Source: Streptomyces sp. NBC_00425 (GTDB taxonomy: Bacteria; Actinomycetota; Actinomycetes; Streptomycetales; Streptomycetaceae). From it: a stretch of 64,000 nucleotides of DNA. The notes under the pieces were generated by a model. It was not told the origin of the DNA. It made no database searches and saw only the letters and a list, made by a program, of their open reading frames with translations. Position numbers and translations under genes: made by a program. The stretch covers positions 6,386,001-6,450,000 of the forward strand of contig NZ_CP107928.1 of NCBI RefSeq assembly GCF_036030735.1, read 5' to 3'. The stretch's first letter is position 1. Each line of letters opens with the position of its first letter. Below, one piece after another: positions 37,521 through 47,962 of the stretch.

Positions 37521-38429
37521 GTGTCCGTACGCGAACTGGTGGTCCTCGGCACCGCCAGCCAGGTGCCCACCCGGCACCGCAACCACAACGGCTATCTGCT
37601 GCGCTGGGACGGCGAGGGCCTCCTCTTCGACCCGGGCGAGGGCACCCAGCGCCAGATGCTGCGCGCCGGGGTCGCCGCGCACGACATCCACCGGATCTGC
37701 GTCACCCACTTCCACGGCGACCACTCCCTCGGCCTCGCGGGCGTCATCCAGCGCATCAACCTGGACCAGGTGCCGCATCCGGTCACCGCCCACTACCCGC
37801 GCTCGGGGCAGCGGTTCTTCGAGCGGCTGCGCTATTCCACCGCCTACCGCGAGACCGTCGGCATCACCGAGGCGCCGGTCGACGCGGACGGGCCGCTCGC
37901 CACCGCCGCCGCCTACCGGCTGGAGACCGCCAGGCTCTCGCATCCGGTGGAGTCCTACGGCTACCGCGTCGTCGAGCCCGACGGCCGCCGCATGCTGCCC
38001 GAGCGGCTCGCCGCGCACGGCATCGGCGGACCCGACGTCGGCCGGATCCAGCGGGAGGGGGCGATCGGCGGGGTCTCGCTCGACGACGTCAGCGAGGTCC
38101 GCCGCGGACAGCGGTTCGCGTTCGTCATGGACACCCGGCTGTGCGACGGCGTGCACGCCCTCGCCGAGGGCGCCGACCTGCTCGTCATCGAGTCGACCTT
38201 CCTCGACGAGGACGAGCGGCTCGCCGTGGACCACGGTCATCTGACCGCCGGTCAGGCCGCCCGGGTCGCCCGGGACGCCGGGGTGCGGCATCTGGTCCTC
38301 ACCCACTTCAGCCAGCGATACTCCGAGAGTGGGGGAGAGTTCGAGCGGCAGGCGCGGGCCGCCGGGTTCGACGGCGAGCTGACCGTCGCCCACGACCTGC
38401 TGCGGATCCCGGTTCCGAAACGGCGGTGA
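37521..38429 (+). CDS. rnz: RNase Z-like metallo-beta-lactamase protein
   Basis: RNase Z removes tRNA 3' trailers. The 302-aa product has [37 protein letters not shown] at its N-terminus, the [10 protein letters not shown] metal motif, an MDTR strand with the ligand Asp, and a final LTHFSQRY. The length and pattern match ElaC/RNase Z. The absence of an encoded CCA on the tRNA in this window fits a need for 3' maturation enzymes. GTG start 6 bp after the HIT gene. Confidence 0.85.
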   Translation: MSVRELVVLGTASQVPTRHRNHNGYLLRWDGEGLLFDPGEGTQRQMLRAGVAAHDIHRICVTHFHGDHSLGLAGVIQRINLDQVPHPVTAHYPRSGQRFFERLRYSTAYRETVGITEAPVDADGPLATAAAYRLETARLSHPVESYGYRVVEPDGRRMLPERLAAHGIGGPDVGRIQREGAIGGVSLDDVSEVRRGQRFAFVMDTRLCDGVHALAEGADLLVIESTFLDEDERLAVDHGHLTAGQAARVARDAGVRHLVLTHFSQRYSESGGEFERQARAAGFDGELTVAHDLLRIPVPKRR

Positions 38430-38449
38430 AGCGGCCGTACCATGCTTTG

Positions 38450-39439
38450 ATGCCCCTCCCCAAAGCCGAACTGCACCTGCACATCGAAGGAACCCTGGAG
38501 CCGGAGCTGGCCTTCGAGCTGGCCGCCCGCAACGGGGTCGCGCTGCCCTACGCCGACACCGACGAGCTTCGTGAGGCGTACCGGTTCGAGGACCTGCAGT
38601 CCTTCCTGAACCTGTACTACGAGCTCATGACGGTGTTGCGCACCGAGCGGGACTTCGAGGATCTCGCCGAGGCGTATCTCACCCGGGCCGCCGCGCAGGG
38701 CGTGCGGCACGCGGAGATCTTCTTCGACCCGCAGGCGCACCTCGCCCGCGGGGTGGACATGGGCACGGTGGTGGAGGGGCTGTGGCGGGCGCTGGGCCGT
38801 AGCGAGGCCGCCCACGGGATCTCCACCCGGCTGATCCTGTGCTTCCTGCGCGACGAGTCCGCCGAGTCTGCCCTGGCGACGCTGGACGCGGCGAAGCCCC
38901 ACCTCGACCGGATCATCGGCGTCGGCCTGGACTCGGCCGAGGTCGGGCACCCGCCGGTGAAGTTCCGCGAGGTCTACGAGGCCGCCGCCGCGCTCGGACT
39001 GCGGCGGGTCGCGCACGCCGGCGAGGAGGGCCCGCCGGAGTACATCACGCAGGCCCTCGACGTCCTCGGAGTCGAGCGCGTCGACCACGGGCTGCGCTGC
39101 ATGGAGGACCCGGCGCTGGTGGAGCGGCTGGTGCGGGAGCGGATCCCGCTGACCCTGTGTCCGCTGTCCAACGTGCGGCTGCGGACCGTCGACGTGCTGG
39201 CGGAGCATCCGCTGCCGGCCATGCTGGACGCCGGGCTGCTCTGCACGGTCAACTCCGACGACCCCGCCTACTTCGGCGGTTACGCCGGCGACAACTTCGA
39301 CGCCGTGCGCACCGCCCTGGGCCTGGACGAGGAACGGCTGCGCGAGCTGGCCCGCAACTCCTTCCTCGCCTCGTTCCTGGAGGACGACGAGGAGCGGCGG
39401 GCGCGCTGTCTCGCCGAGGTGGACGCCTACGTCTTCTGA
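38450..39439 (+). CDS. Adenosine/adenine deaminase
   Basis: The 329-aa product belongs to the adenosine deaminase superfamily: PKAELHLHIEG (metal ligands), HAGEEG, VDHG and NSDDPAYFGG. The last motif is more typical of adenine deaminases of the Aah1/ADE branch, whereas adenosine deaminases usually have NTDDP, so adenine is a plausible substrate. TACCAT lies 6 nt before ATG 38450. The gene does not overlap the upstream rnz. Purine salvage is the likely role. Confidence 0.86.
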   Translation: MPLPKAELHLHIEGTLEPELAFELAARNGVALPYADTDELREAYRFEDLQSFLNLYYELMTVLRTERDFEDLAEAYLTRAAAQGVRHAEIFFDPQAHLARGVDMGTVVEGLWRALGRSEAAHGISTRLILCFLRDESAESALATLDAAKPHLDRIIGVGLDSAEVGHPPVKFREVYEAAAALGLRRVAHAGEEGPPEYITQALDVLGVERVDHGLRCMEDPALVERLVRERIPLTLCPLSNVRLRTVDVLAEHPLPAMLDAGLLCTVNSDDPAYFGGYAGDNFDAVRTALGLDEERLRELARNSFLASFLEDDEERRARCLAEVDAYVF

Positions 39440-39511
39440 ACCGGCCTTCTCCGTTCCGGCTCCGGCGCTCCCCGTGCGCCGGCGCCGGTCGGCCGCGAGG
39501 TTCTTCGTGCG

Positions 39512-40294
39512 TCAACGCCAGTCGGCGGCGCCCGCGGAACCCGGCGCGGTCGCCTCGATCTTCGCCCTGATCTCCCGCATCACCGACACGATCCGCTCCT
39601 CGTGCTCCGGCGTCAGCCGGCCCACCGGCACCGAGCAGCTGATCGCGTCCTGGGCGGGAGTGTCGTAGCGCAGGGCGAAACCGAAGCCGACGATGCCGAG
39701 GACGCCCTCCTCGCGGTCCACGGAGTGACCGCGCGCCCGTATCCGCTCGAGGTCCGCCAGCAGCGCCCGCCTGCTGGTGTGCGAGTGCGGGGTCAGCGCC
39801 TCGTAGGGCCCCTCGGGCAGCTCCTCGTCCGGCCGCTGGGCCAGCAGGGCCTTGCCGAGCGCGCCGACGTGCGCGGGGAGCCGCCTGCCGACCCGGCTGA
39901 TCGTGCGCAGGTATTCGTGCGACTCGCGTGTCGCCAGATACGCGACCCCCCGGCCGTCCAGCCGCCCCAAGTGGATCGTCTCGCCCAGCGCCTCGGACGC
40001 CTCGTCGAGGAAGGGGCGCACCAGCCGCACCCGTGGGTCGGAGTCGAGGTAGCTCGTGCCCGTCAGCAGGGCGTGGATGCCGATGCCGTAGAGGGACCCG
40101 GTGACGTCGGTGCGCACCCAGCCGCGGCCGATCAGGGTCTGCAGCAGCGCGTACATCGAGCTGCGCGGCACCCCCAGCTCGTCCGCGAGCTCCTGCAGCC
40201 GTGCGGGCCGGTCGCCGCGCGCCGCGAGCAGTTCCAGCAGCTCGACCGTCCGCGCCGCGGACTTCACCTCCCGGACGCCCCCTGTCTCCGACAT
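39512..40294 (-). CDS. IclR family transcriptional regulator
   Basis: The 260-aa product has an N-terminal winged helix-turn-helix (SAARTVELLELLAA ... LQELADELGVPRSSMYALLQTLIGRGWV) and the IclR effector domain. It is transcribed away from the kdgD-gudD genes with a 105-bp shared intergenic region. IclR regulators commonly control adjacent sugar-acid catabolism, so glucarate or a derivative is the likely effector. No transporter lies beside it. Confidence 0.93.
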   Translation of the reverse strand: MSETGGVREVKSAARTVELLELLAARGDRPARLQELADELGVPRSSMYALLQTLIGRGWVRTDVTGSLYGIGIHALLTGTSYLDSDPRVRLVRPFLDEASEALGETIHLGRLDGRGVAYLATRESHEYLRTISRVGRRLPAHVGALGKALLAQRPDEELPEGPYEALTPHSHTSRRALLADLERIRARGHSVDREEGVLGIVGFGFALRYDTPAQDAISCSVPVGRLTPEHEERIVSVMREIRAKIEATAPGSAGAADWR

Positions 40295-40324
40295 GAGCCG
40301 ATCGTAAGCGCGGGCCCCGCTCCA

Positions 40325-40353
40325 TTGACGCCTGGCGTTCGTGTATCTAACCT
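40325..40353 (+). promoter_or_regulatory. kdgD-gudD promoter
   Basis: TTGACG (40325-40330) and TAACCT (40348-40353) are separated by 17 bp, a good match to a housekeeping sigma promoter. The start of kdgD lies 46 bp after the -10. Confidence 0.7.
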
Positions 40354-40370
40354 CCATCTGCATACATGGA
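40353..40370. promoter_or_regulatory. Candidate IclR operator
   Basis: TCCAT-N8-ATGGA overlaps the end of the -10 box and the expected transcription start. A second pair, TGTAT/ATACA, brackets the same region. Position fits repression by the divergent IclR regulator. Confidence 0.45.
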
Positions 40371-40399
40371 TGACGTCTACATAGGGAGATGGCAGGGAG

Positions 40400-41347
40400 A
40401 TGACGAGGGTGAGCCCCGACCAGGACACGGTCCGACGCCTGCGGGACGGCATGGCGCAGGGAGTGCTGTCGTTCCCGCTCACGAGCTTCCACGACGACGG
40501 CTCCCTCGACCCCGACGGCTTCCGCGCGCACGTCGCCGGCCGGCTCGCCGCCGTCCCCGGCGCCCTCTTCCCCGCCTGCGGCACCGGCGAGTTCTTCTCC
40601 CTCGACGAGGACGAGTACCGGCAGGTGGTGACGATCGCCGTGGCGGAGGCGGCCGGCCGGGTGCCCGTCGTCGCCGGCGTCGGCTACGGCTGGGCCCAGG
40701 CCGCCCGCTTCGCGCGCATCGCCGAGGAGGCCGGCGCCGACGCCCTCCTCGTCCTCCCGCACTACCTCGTCGCCGCCCCGCAGGACGGCCTCGTCGCCCA
40801 GCTGGAGCAGATCGCCGCCCGCACCCCGCTGCCCCTCATCGCCTACCAGCGCGGCCAGGTCGCGTTCACCGTCGCCTCCTTGAGACGCATCGCCGCCCTG
40901 CCGACCGTCGTCGGCCTCAAGGACGGTCACAGCGACCTCGACCGCCTCCAGCGGCTCACCCTCGCCGCCCCCGAGGGCTTCCTCTTCTTCAACGGCGCGG
41001 CCACCGCCGAGATCCAGGCCCGCGCCTACGCCGCCGTCGGCGTCCCCGCCTACTCCTCCGCCGTCCACGCCTTCGCCCCGGAGATCGCGAACGCCTTCTT
41101 CGCCGCCGCGCGCGACGGGGACGACAAGACGGTGGACCGGCTGCTGCGCGACTTCTACGTCCCGTTCGTCGAACTGCGCGACCGGGTGCCCGGATACGCA
41201 GTGTCGCTGGTGAAGGCCGCCGCCCGGCTGCGCGGCCGACGCGTCGGCCCGGTCCGCGCCCCGCTCACCGACCCCTCGCCCGCCGACCTCGACGAGCTCC
41301 GGACCCTCCTGACCGCCGGCCTCGACCTCGTAGGAGCCGCCCTGTGA
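40400..41347 (+). CDS. kdgD: 5-dehydro-4-deoxyglucarate dehydratase
   Basis: This DHDPS-fold lyase converts 5-dehydro-4-deoxyglucarate to 2-oxoglutarate semialdehyde with loss of water and CO2. The 315-aa product has GVLSFPLTSFHDDGSLD, the PACGTGEFFSL motif, the Tyr in IAYQRG and the Schiff-base Lys in VGLKDGHSDL. The GGGAG before ATG 40400 is well placed. It overlaps gudD by GTGA, so the order matches consecutive pathway steps. Confidence 0.92.
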   Translation: MTRVSPDQDTVRRLRDGMAQGVLSFPLTSFHDDGSLDPDGFRAHVAGRLAAVPGALFPACGTGEFFSLDEDEYRQVVTIAVAEAAGRVPVVAGVGYGWAQAARFARIAEEAGADALLVLPHYLVAAPQDGLVAQLEQIAARTPLPLIAYQRGQVAFTVASLRRIAALPTVVGLKDGHSDLDRLQRLTLAAPEGFLFFNGAATAEIQARAYAAVGVPAYSSAVHAFAPEIANAFFAAARDGDDKTVDRLLRDFYVPFVELRDRVPGYAVSLVKAAARLRGRRVGPVRAPLTDPSPADLDELRTLLTAGLDLVGAAL

Positions 41348-42633
41348 ACCTCACGATCGCCGACGTCCGCCTCACCCCGATCCTGGTCGCCGACCCGCCC
41401 CTGCTCAACACCCAGGGCGTGCACCAGCCGTACACCCCCCGGCTGATCGTCGAGGTCGTCACCGCCGACGGGACCACCGGCATCGGCGAGACGTACGGCG
41501 ACACCAAGTACCTGGAACTCGCCCGCCCTTACGCCGCGAAAGTGATCGGACGTCAGATCTGCGACCTGAACGGCCTGTTCACGCTCGCCGACGAGGTCGA
41601 CGTCGACGGCTCCCGGATCTTCGGGCAGGTGGACGTCGGCGGGCTGCGCGGCGTCCAGACCGCCGACAAGCTGCGCCTGTCCGTGGTGTCCGCCTTCGAG
41701 GTCGCCTGCCTCGACGCCCTCGGCAAGGCGCTCGGCCTGCCCGTGCACGCCCTGCTCGGCGGCAAGGTGCGCGACGCCGTCGAGTACAGCGCCTACCTCT
41801 TCTACAAGTGGGCCGGCCACCCCGACGGGGTGCCCGCGGAGAAGGACGACTGGGGCGCCGCCGTCGACCCGGCGGGAGTCGTCGAACAGGCGCGCCGCTT
41901 CACCGAGCGCTACGGCTTCACCTCCTTCAAGCTCAAGGGCGGCGTCTTCCCGCCCCAGGAGGAGATCGCCGCCGTCCGCGCCCTGGCCGAGGCCTTCCCC
42001 GGCCGCCCGCTGCGCCTGGACCCCAACGGCGCCTGGTCCGTCGAGACCTCGCTGAAGGTGGCCGAGGAGATCGGAGGGCTCCTCGAGTACCTGGAGGACC
42101 CGGCGCTCGGCACCCCGGCGATGGCCGAGGTCGCCGCGCGGACCGACGTCCCGCTCGCCACCAACATGTGCGTGACGACGTTCGCCGAGATCAAGGAGGC
42201 CTTCAGCCGCGACGCCGTCCAGGTCGTCCTCTCCGACCACCACTACTGGGGCGGGCTGCGCAACACCCAGCAACTCGCCGCGCTCTGCCGGACGTTCGGC
42301 GTCGGCGTCTCCATGCACTCCAACACCCATCTGGGCATCTCGCTGGCCGCCATGACCCACGTGGCGTCCACCGTCCCGAACCTCCGCCACGCCTGCGACT
42401 CCCACTACCCCTGGCAGTCGGAGGACGTCCTCACCCAACGGCTGACCTTCGACGACGGCAAGGTCACGGTGTCCGACGCGCCCGGACTCGGCGTCGAACT
42501 CGACCCCGACCGGCTCGCGTTCCTCCACCGGCGCTGGCTCGACGACGACGGCGCCCTGCGCGACCGCGACGACGCGGCGGCGATGCGCGTGGCCGACCCG
42601 GGCTGGGAGACGCCCGCCGTGCCCCGCTGGTGA
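41344..42633 (+). CDS. gudD: Glucarate dehydratase family enzyme (enolase superfamily)
   Basis: The enzyme removes water from D-glucarate to give 5-dehydro-4-deoxyglucarate, the substrate of the overlapping kdgD. The 429-aa product has the enolase-superfamily residues: the KxK base in FKLKGG, metal ligands in RLDPNGAW, LEDPA and ATNMC, and the Asp/His pair in LSDHHYWGG and MHSNTHLGIS. DSHYPWQSED is a glucarate dehydratase signature. Start GTG 41344 overlaps the kdgD stop. Confidence 0.92.
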   Translation: MNLTIADVRLTPILVADPPLLNTQGVHQPYTPRLIVEVVTADGTTGIGETYGDTKYLELARPYAAKVIGRQICDLNGLFTLADEVDVDGSRIFGQVDVGGLRGVQTADKLRLSVVSAFEVACLDALGKALGLPVHALLGGKVRDAVEYSAYLFYKWAGHPDGVPAEKDDWGAAVDPAGVVEQARRFTERYGFTSFKLKGGVFPPQEEIAAVRALAEAFPGRPLRLDPNGAWSVETSLKVAEEIGGLLEYLEDPALGTPAMAEVAARTDVPLATNMCVTTFAEIKEAFSRDAVQVVLSDHHYWGGLRNTQQLAALCRTFGVGVSMHSNTHLGISLAAMTHVASTVPNLRHACDSHYPWQSEDVLTQRLTFDDGKVTVSDAPGLGVELDPDRLAFLHRRWLDDDGALRDRDDAAAMRVADPGWETPAVPRW

Positions 42634-42830
42634 CCGGAGCCCCCGCGCGGGAAGCGGGACGCGTCACGGGACCGCCGACCGCGCCGGGCGGCCCCACGGC
42701 CCGCCCCGGGAGCAGGCCGGGACCGTTCCGTACCGGCGGGTAGACCCCGCCGCCCCGGGCCCGACGAACCCCGGAGTGTCCGCCCCGTGGTGCACACTGG
42801 CCAGATCGGCACCACGTCAGGGAGCGCACC

Positions 42831-44051
42831 GTGACCGCGTCCAACGCGTCCACCGGAGAGGGACGCCACCGCCACACCGGCCCGAACGGCCACACCGGCC
42901 GTACCGGGCAGGACCGCCACACCGGGCAGAACGGTCACCCGGGTCCGGGGCGGCGGGCCGCCCGGGTCGACCCGCTGAAGGAGCGGCGCGCCGCCGGCGA
43001 CCCGCCGTGGGACGTCTACCTCACCGGGACGGTCTTCCTCGACATCATCTTCACCGGGCTCGACTCCGCCCCGGTGCGCGGGACCGAGTCCTGGGCGCGC
43101 GGCATGGGATCGAGCCCCGGCGGCGTCGCCAACATGGCCACCGCGCTCGCCCGCCTCGGCCTGCGCACCTCCCTCGCGGCGGCCTTCGGCGACGACCACT
43201 ACGGCGAGTACTGCTGGGACGCCCTGGAACAGGGCGAGGGCATCGACCTGACCCCCTCCCGCTCGGTCCCCGGCTGGCACTCCCCGGTCACCGTCTCCAT
43301 GGCCTACGAGGGCGAACGCACCATGGTCTCGCACGGACACGAGCCGCCGCCCGAGGAGCCTGCGCCCGAGTGCCCCCCGCCCGCCCGCGCCGCCGTCGCC
43401 TCCCTCACCCCCGGCATCCGCGCCCCCTGGATCGAACAGGCCGCCCGCCGCGGCACCCGCGTCTTCGCCGACGTCGGATGGGACGACACGGGCGCCTGGG
43501 ACCTGGCCGGCCTCGCCGACCTGGAGCACTGCGAGGCGTTCCTGCCCAACGCGCAGGAGGCCATGCGCTACACCCGCGCCGACTGCCCCCGCGCCGCCGC
43601 GCACGCCCTCACCGAACACGTTCCGCTCGCGGTCGTCACCCTCGGCGCGGAGGGCGCGTACGCGGTGGACCGCGCCACGGGCGAGAGCGCCGAGGTCCCC
43701 GCCATCGCCGTCGAGGCCCTGGACCCCACCGGCGCCGGTGACGTCTTCGTGGCCGGCTTCGTCACCGGCACCCTGGCGGGGTGGCCGCTGGCCGACCGGC
43801 TGGCCTTCGCCGGCCTCACGGCGGCCCTCTCGGTGCAGGAGTTCGGCGGCTCGCTCTCCGCCCCCGGCTGGTCCGAGATCGCGGCCTGGTGGCGCAGGGT
43901 CCAGTCGGTCGAGGGCCAGGACCCCGAGGCGCTGCAGCGGTACGCGTTCCTGGACGGTCTGCTCCCGGCACTGCTCCCCGCCGCGGAGGAGGCCGCGCCG
44001 TGGCCGCTGCGCAGGGCGGTGCCGACGATCGGTTTCGGCCGTTCGGCATAG
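42831..44051 (+). CDS. PfkB family carbohydrate kinase
   Basis: The 406-aa product has the ribokinase/PfkB pattern: GGVANMATALARLGLRTSLAAAFGDD (N-terminal signature), LPNAQEA, and the C-terminal DPTGAGDVFVAGF with the catalytic Asp. The N-terminal 40 residues are a low-complexity His/Thr/Gly stretch with repeated HTG units and are probably disordered. GGGAG lies 9 nt before GTG 42831. It follows gudD by 197 bp; a role in sugar-acid metabolism is possible but the substrate is unknown. Confidence 0.88.
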   Translation: MTASNASTGEGRHRHTGPNGHTGRTGQDRHTGQNGHPGPGRRAARVDPLKERRAAGDPPWDVYLTGTVFLDIIFTGLDSAPVRGTESWARGMGSSPGGVANMATALARLGLRTSLAAAFGDDHYGEYCWDALEQGEGIDLTPSRSVPGWHSPVTVSMAYEGERTMVSHGHEPPPEEPAPECPPPARAAVASLTPGIRAPWIEQAARRGTRVFADVGWDDTGAWDLAGLADLEHCEAFLPNAQEAMRYTRADCPRAAAHALTEHVPLAVVTLGAEGAYAVDRATGESAEVPAIAVEALDPTGAGDVFVAGFVTGTLAGWPLADRLAFAGLTAALSVQEFGGSLSAPGWSEIAAWWRRVQSVEGQDPEALQRYAFLDGLLPALLPAAEEAAPWPLRRAVPTIGFGRSA

Positions 44052-44081
44052 TCACCGGCACATGACAAAACCCATGGGGCG

Positions 44082-44115
44082 TTGTCAGCCCCCTGGCGTA
44101 CCCTTGAATCGCCAG
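44082..44115 (+). promoter_or_regulatory. Candidate phoH promoter with inverted repeat
   Basis: TTGTCA (44082-44087) and TTGAAT (44104-44109) are spaced 16 bp. CTGGCG (44093-44098) and CGCCAG (44110-44115) form an inverted repeat across the -10 region. An alternative -10, TACCCT, lies between. Confidence 0.4.
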
Positions 44116-44174
44116 GCCGCCCTTGTGGCGGGCGAGACGTATCCGGGAGGACGTAGAGGCCTTCGGGCCGGCCT

Positions 44175-45233
<1,059 letters not shown>

Positions 45234-45245
45234 ACGAGCAGCGCC

Positions 45246-45743
45246 ATGTCGATCGACGTCAACAACGAGTCCGGAACCGAGGTCGACGAGCAGGCGGTCC
45301 TCGACATCGCCCGCTACGCGCTCGCGCGGATGCGCATCCACCCGCTCTCCGAGCTCTCGGTGATCGTCGTGGACGCCGACGCCATGGAGCAGCTGCACAT
45401 CCAGTGGATGGACCTGCCGGGGCCGACCGACGTCATGTCCTTCCCGATGGACGAGCTGCGTCCGCCGTCGAAGGACGACGACGAGCCCCCGCAGGGCCTC
45501 CTCGGCGACATCGTGCTGTGTCCCGAGGTGGCCGAGCGGCAGGGCAAGGAAGCGCCCACGGAGCACTCCATGGACGAGGAGCTGCAGCTGCTCACGGTCC
45601 ACGGAGTGCTGCATCTGCTGGGCTACGACCACGAGGAACCCGACGAGAAGGCCGAGATGTTCGGTCTCCAGGCGGCCATCGTGGACGGCTGGCGGGCCGA
45701 GAAGGGTCTGACCGGGCCGTCGCCGGCGCCGACCGTCTCATGA
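45246..45743 (+). CDS. ybeY: Endoribonuclease YbeY
   Basis: YbeY is a zinc-dependent RNase for rRNA maturation and ribosome quality control. The 165-aa product has the metal motif [12 protein letters not shown] and the upstream [15 protein letters not shown]. It starts 13 bp after phoH and overlaps corC by ATGA. This order is conserved across many bacterial phyla. Confidence 0.95.
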   Translation: MSIDVNNESGTEVDEQAVLDIARYALARMRIHPLSELSVIVVDADAMEQLHIQWMDLPGPTDVMSFPMDELRPPSKDDDEPPQGLLGDIVLCPEVAERQGKEAPTEHSMDEELQLLTVHGVLHLLGYDHEEPDEKAEMFGLQAAIVDGWRAEKGLTGPSPAPTVS

Positions 45744-47044
45744 GCCCCACCCTCATCGCCGGCGCGATCGCGCTGGTCGTCGTCGCGTGGCTCGCCGCCT
45801 GCGCGGAGGCGGGCCTCGCGCGCGTCTCCAGCTTCCGCGCCGAGGAGGCCGTGCGGTCCGGCCGGCGCGGCAGCGCCAAGCTCGCGCAGATCGCCGCCGA
45901 CCCCACCCGCTATCTCAACGTGGCCCTGCTGGTCCGGGTGGCGTGCGAGATGGCGGCCGCCGCGCTGGTCACCTACGAGTGCCTGCAGGAGATCGACGGC
46001 ACGGCCCCGGCGCTGTTCGCCGCGATCGGCGTGATGGTGCTGGTGTCCTACGTGGCCGTCGGCGTCTCCCCGCGCACCATCGGCCGTCAGCACCCGCTGA
46101 ACACGGCGACGGCGGCCGCGTACGTGCTCCTGCCGCTGGCCAGGATCATGGGCCCCATCCCCTCGCTGCTGATCCTCATCGGCAACGCGCTCACGCCCGG
46201 CAAGGGTTTCCGCCGGGGCCCGTTCGCCTCCGAGGCGGAGCTGCGGGCGCTGGTCGACCTCGCGGAGAAGGAGTCGCTGATCGAGGACGAGGAGCGCCGC
46301 ATGGTGCACTCGGTCTTCGAGCTCGGCGACACCCTGGTGCGGGAGGTCATGGTGCCGCGGACCGATCTCGTCGTCATCGAGCGCTACAAGACCATCCGTC
46401 AGGCCCTCACCCTCGCCCTGCGCTCCGGGTTCTCCCGGATACCCGTCACCGGGGAGAGCGAGGACGACATCGTCGGCATCGTGTATCTGAAGGACCTGGT
46501 CCGCAAGACGCACATCAGCCGGGACGCCGAGGGCGAGCTGGTGTCGACGGCGATGCGGCCGGCCGCCTTCGTCCCCGACACCAAGAACGCGGGGGACCTG
46601 CTGCGCGAGATGCAGCAGGACCGCAACCACGTCGCCGTCGTCATCGACGAGTACGGCGGCACCGCGGGCATCGTGACCATCGAGGACATCCTCGAGGAGA
46701 TCGTCGGCGAGATCACCGACGAGTACGACCGCGAGCTCCCGCCGGTGGAGGAGCTCGGCGACGACCGTCACCGGGTCACCGCCCGTCTCGACATCACCGA
46801 CCTGGGCGAGCTGTACGGCCTGGAGGAGTACGACGACGAGGACGTGGAGACGGTCGGCGGCCTGCTGGCGAAGGCCCTCGGCCGGGTGCCCATCGCCGGC
46901 GCCTCCTCCGAGGTCGAGCTGCCCGACGGGCGCAGGCTGCGGCTGACGGCGGAGGCCGCGGCCGGCCGCCGGAACAAGATCGTGACGGTGCTGGTGGAGC
47001 CGGTGGAGCCCGCCGTGACGTCGTCGGAGGGCGAGGCCGGGTGA
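45740..47044 (+). CDS. CorC/HlyC-type CNNM membrane protein with CBS domains
   Basis: The 434-aa product has an N-terminal CNNM/DUF21 membrane domain with about four hydrophobic segments (to about residue 150), then a CBS pair (about 200-320, including [15 protein letters not shown] and GIVYLKDLV). The C-terminal CorC_HlyC domain follows ([23 protein letters not shown] and the later [16 protein letters not shown]). Such proteins are proposed magnesium/cobalt transport or sensing factors. The start overlaps the ybeY stop, and its stop overlaps the next GTG. Confidence 0.93.
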   Translation: MSPTLIAGAIALVVVAWLAACAEAGLARVSSFRAEEAVRSGRRGSAKLAQIAADPTRYLNVALLVRVACEMAAAALVTYECLQEIDGTAPALFAAIGVMVLVSYVAVGVSPRTIGRQHPLNTATAAAYVLLPLARIMGPIPSLLILIGNALTPGKGFRRGPFASEAELRALVDLAEKESLIEDEERRMVHSVFELGDTLVREVMVPRTDLVVIERYKTIRQALTLALRSGFSRIPVTGESEDDIVGIVYLKDLVRKTHISRDAEGELVSTAMRPAAFVPDTKNAGDLLREMQQDRNHVAVVIDEYGGTAGIVTIEDILEEIVGEITDEYDRELPPVEELGDDRHRVTARLDITDLGELYGLEEYDDEDVETVGGLLAKALGRVPIAGASSEVELPDGRRLRLTAEAAAGRRNKIVTVLVEPVEPAVTSSEGEAG

Positions 47045-47400
47045 CCCCCGAGGAACTGCGCGAGCTGTGTCTGTCCTTCGAGGCGGTGCAGGAGGACTTC
47101 CCGTTCCGGCCGGAGATCTCGGTCTTCAAGGTGCTGGGGAAGATGTTCGCGCTGAGCTGGACGGCGGACCGGCCGCTGAAGGTCAACCTCAAGTGCGACC
47201 CCGAGGACGCGGTGCGGCTGCGCGGTGAGCATCCGGGGCTGATCGCGCCCGGGTACCACATGAACAAGCGGCACTGGAACACGGTGACGGTCGACGCGGA
47301 GCTCCCCGTCGGCCTGGTCCGGGAGCTCGTCGAGGACTCGTACGACCTGGTGGTGGCCGGTCTGCCGCGCGCCGAACGGCTGCGCCTCGACCGTCCCTGA
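47041..47400 (+). CDS. MmcQ/YjbR family protein
   Basis: The 119-aa product has the YjbR pattern: CLSFEAVQEDFPFRPEISVFKVLGKMFA, KCDP, APGYHMNKRHWNTV and LVEDSYDLVV. The family folds like the double wing of DNA-binding proteins, but its function is unclear. GTG 47041 overlaps the corC stop, so it is the last gene of the phoH-ybeY-corC-yjbR chain. Confidence 0.9.
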   Translation: MTPEELRELCLSFEAVQEDFPFRPEISVFKVLGKMFALSWTADRPLKVNLKCDPEDAVRLRGEHPGLIAPGYHMNKRHWNTVTVDAELPVGLVRELVEDSYDLVVAGLPRAERLRLDRP

Positions 47401-47521
47401 GGGCGCTGCGGCGTTCCCGGGGCCGTCCCGCGGCCGCCCGGTTCCGGCCCCGGTTCCGCTCGGTTCCCGTCTCGTCGGGGGCCGCCGCCGTGGGCGCGCC
47501 GGTTCTTCGTATGCTCGGGGC

Positions 47522-47875
47522 ATGACCGACAGCACCGCGCTCGACCCCGAGGACCGCAAGATCGTCACGCTGGCCCGCTCCGCGCGGGCCCGCAACGGTG
47601 TGCCCGAGGGGGCCGCCGTCCGCGACGACACCGGACGCACGTATGTCGCGGGGACGGTGGATCTGCCGTCGCTGCGGCTGAGCGCGCTGCGGACGGCGGT
47701 GGCGATGGCCGTGGCGTCCGGCGCGCGGTCGCTGGAGGCGGCGGCGGTGGTGACGTCGTCGGAGGAGGCCGCCGTGGACGATCTCGCCGCCGTACGGGAT
47801 CTCGGCGGGCCGGGGACGCCGGTGCTGCTGGCCTCGCCGGACGGAACGGTTCGACTCACCGTCTCCGCCGGCTGA
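47522..47875 (+). CDS. Cytidine deaminase-like protein lacking zinc ligands
   Basis: The 117-aa product aligns by eye with short cytidine deaminases, with the same length and the strand and helix order. The catalytic (C/H)AER-T motif reads SALRTA at residues 54-59, so the zinc Cys is Ser and the proton-shuttle Glu is Leu. The second motif PCxxC is absent, replaced by SSEEAAVDDL. It is therefore probably not an active deaminase. TATGCT lies 6 nt before the ATG, and codon use is normal, so it is likely expressed. In Bacillus the order is phoH-ybeY-dgkA-cdd-era, so the position is that of cdd. Confidence 0.75.
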   Translation: MTDSTALDPEDRKIVTLARSARARNGVPEGAAVRDDTGRTYVAGTVDLPSLRLSALRTAVAMAVASGARSLEAAAVVTSSEEAAVDDLAAVRDLGGPGTPVLLASPDGTVRLTVSAG

Positions 47876-47890
47876 GCCCCCGGGTCTCCA

Positions 47891-47962
47891 GGGTTCCCCG
47901 GGTTCCCTGGGTTCTCTGGGTTCCCCCGTGTCCCCCGTGTCTCCCGTTCCCCAGGGTTGCCC
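47891..47962. repeat. 8 x 9-bp tandem repeat between the CDA-like gene and the secreted protein gene
   Basis: Eight consecutive 9-bp units vary around GGGTTCCCC, first four as GGGTTCCCC/GGGTTCCCT/GGGTTCTCT/GGGTTCCCC, then CGTGTCCCC, CGTGTCTCC, CGTTCCCCA and GGGTTGCCC. It lies in a 297-bp gap with no other feature except an AT-richer stretch near 48050-48070. Confidence 0.85.
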
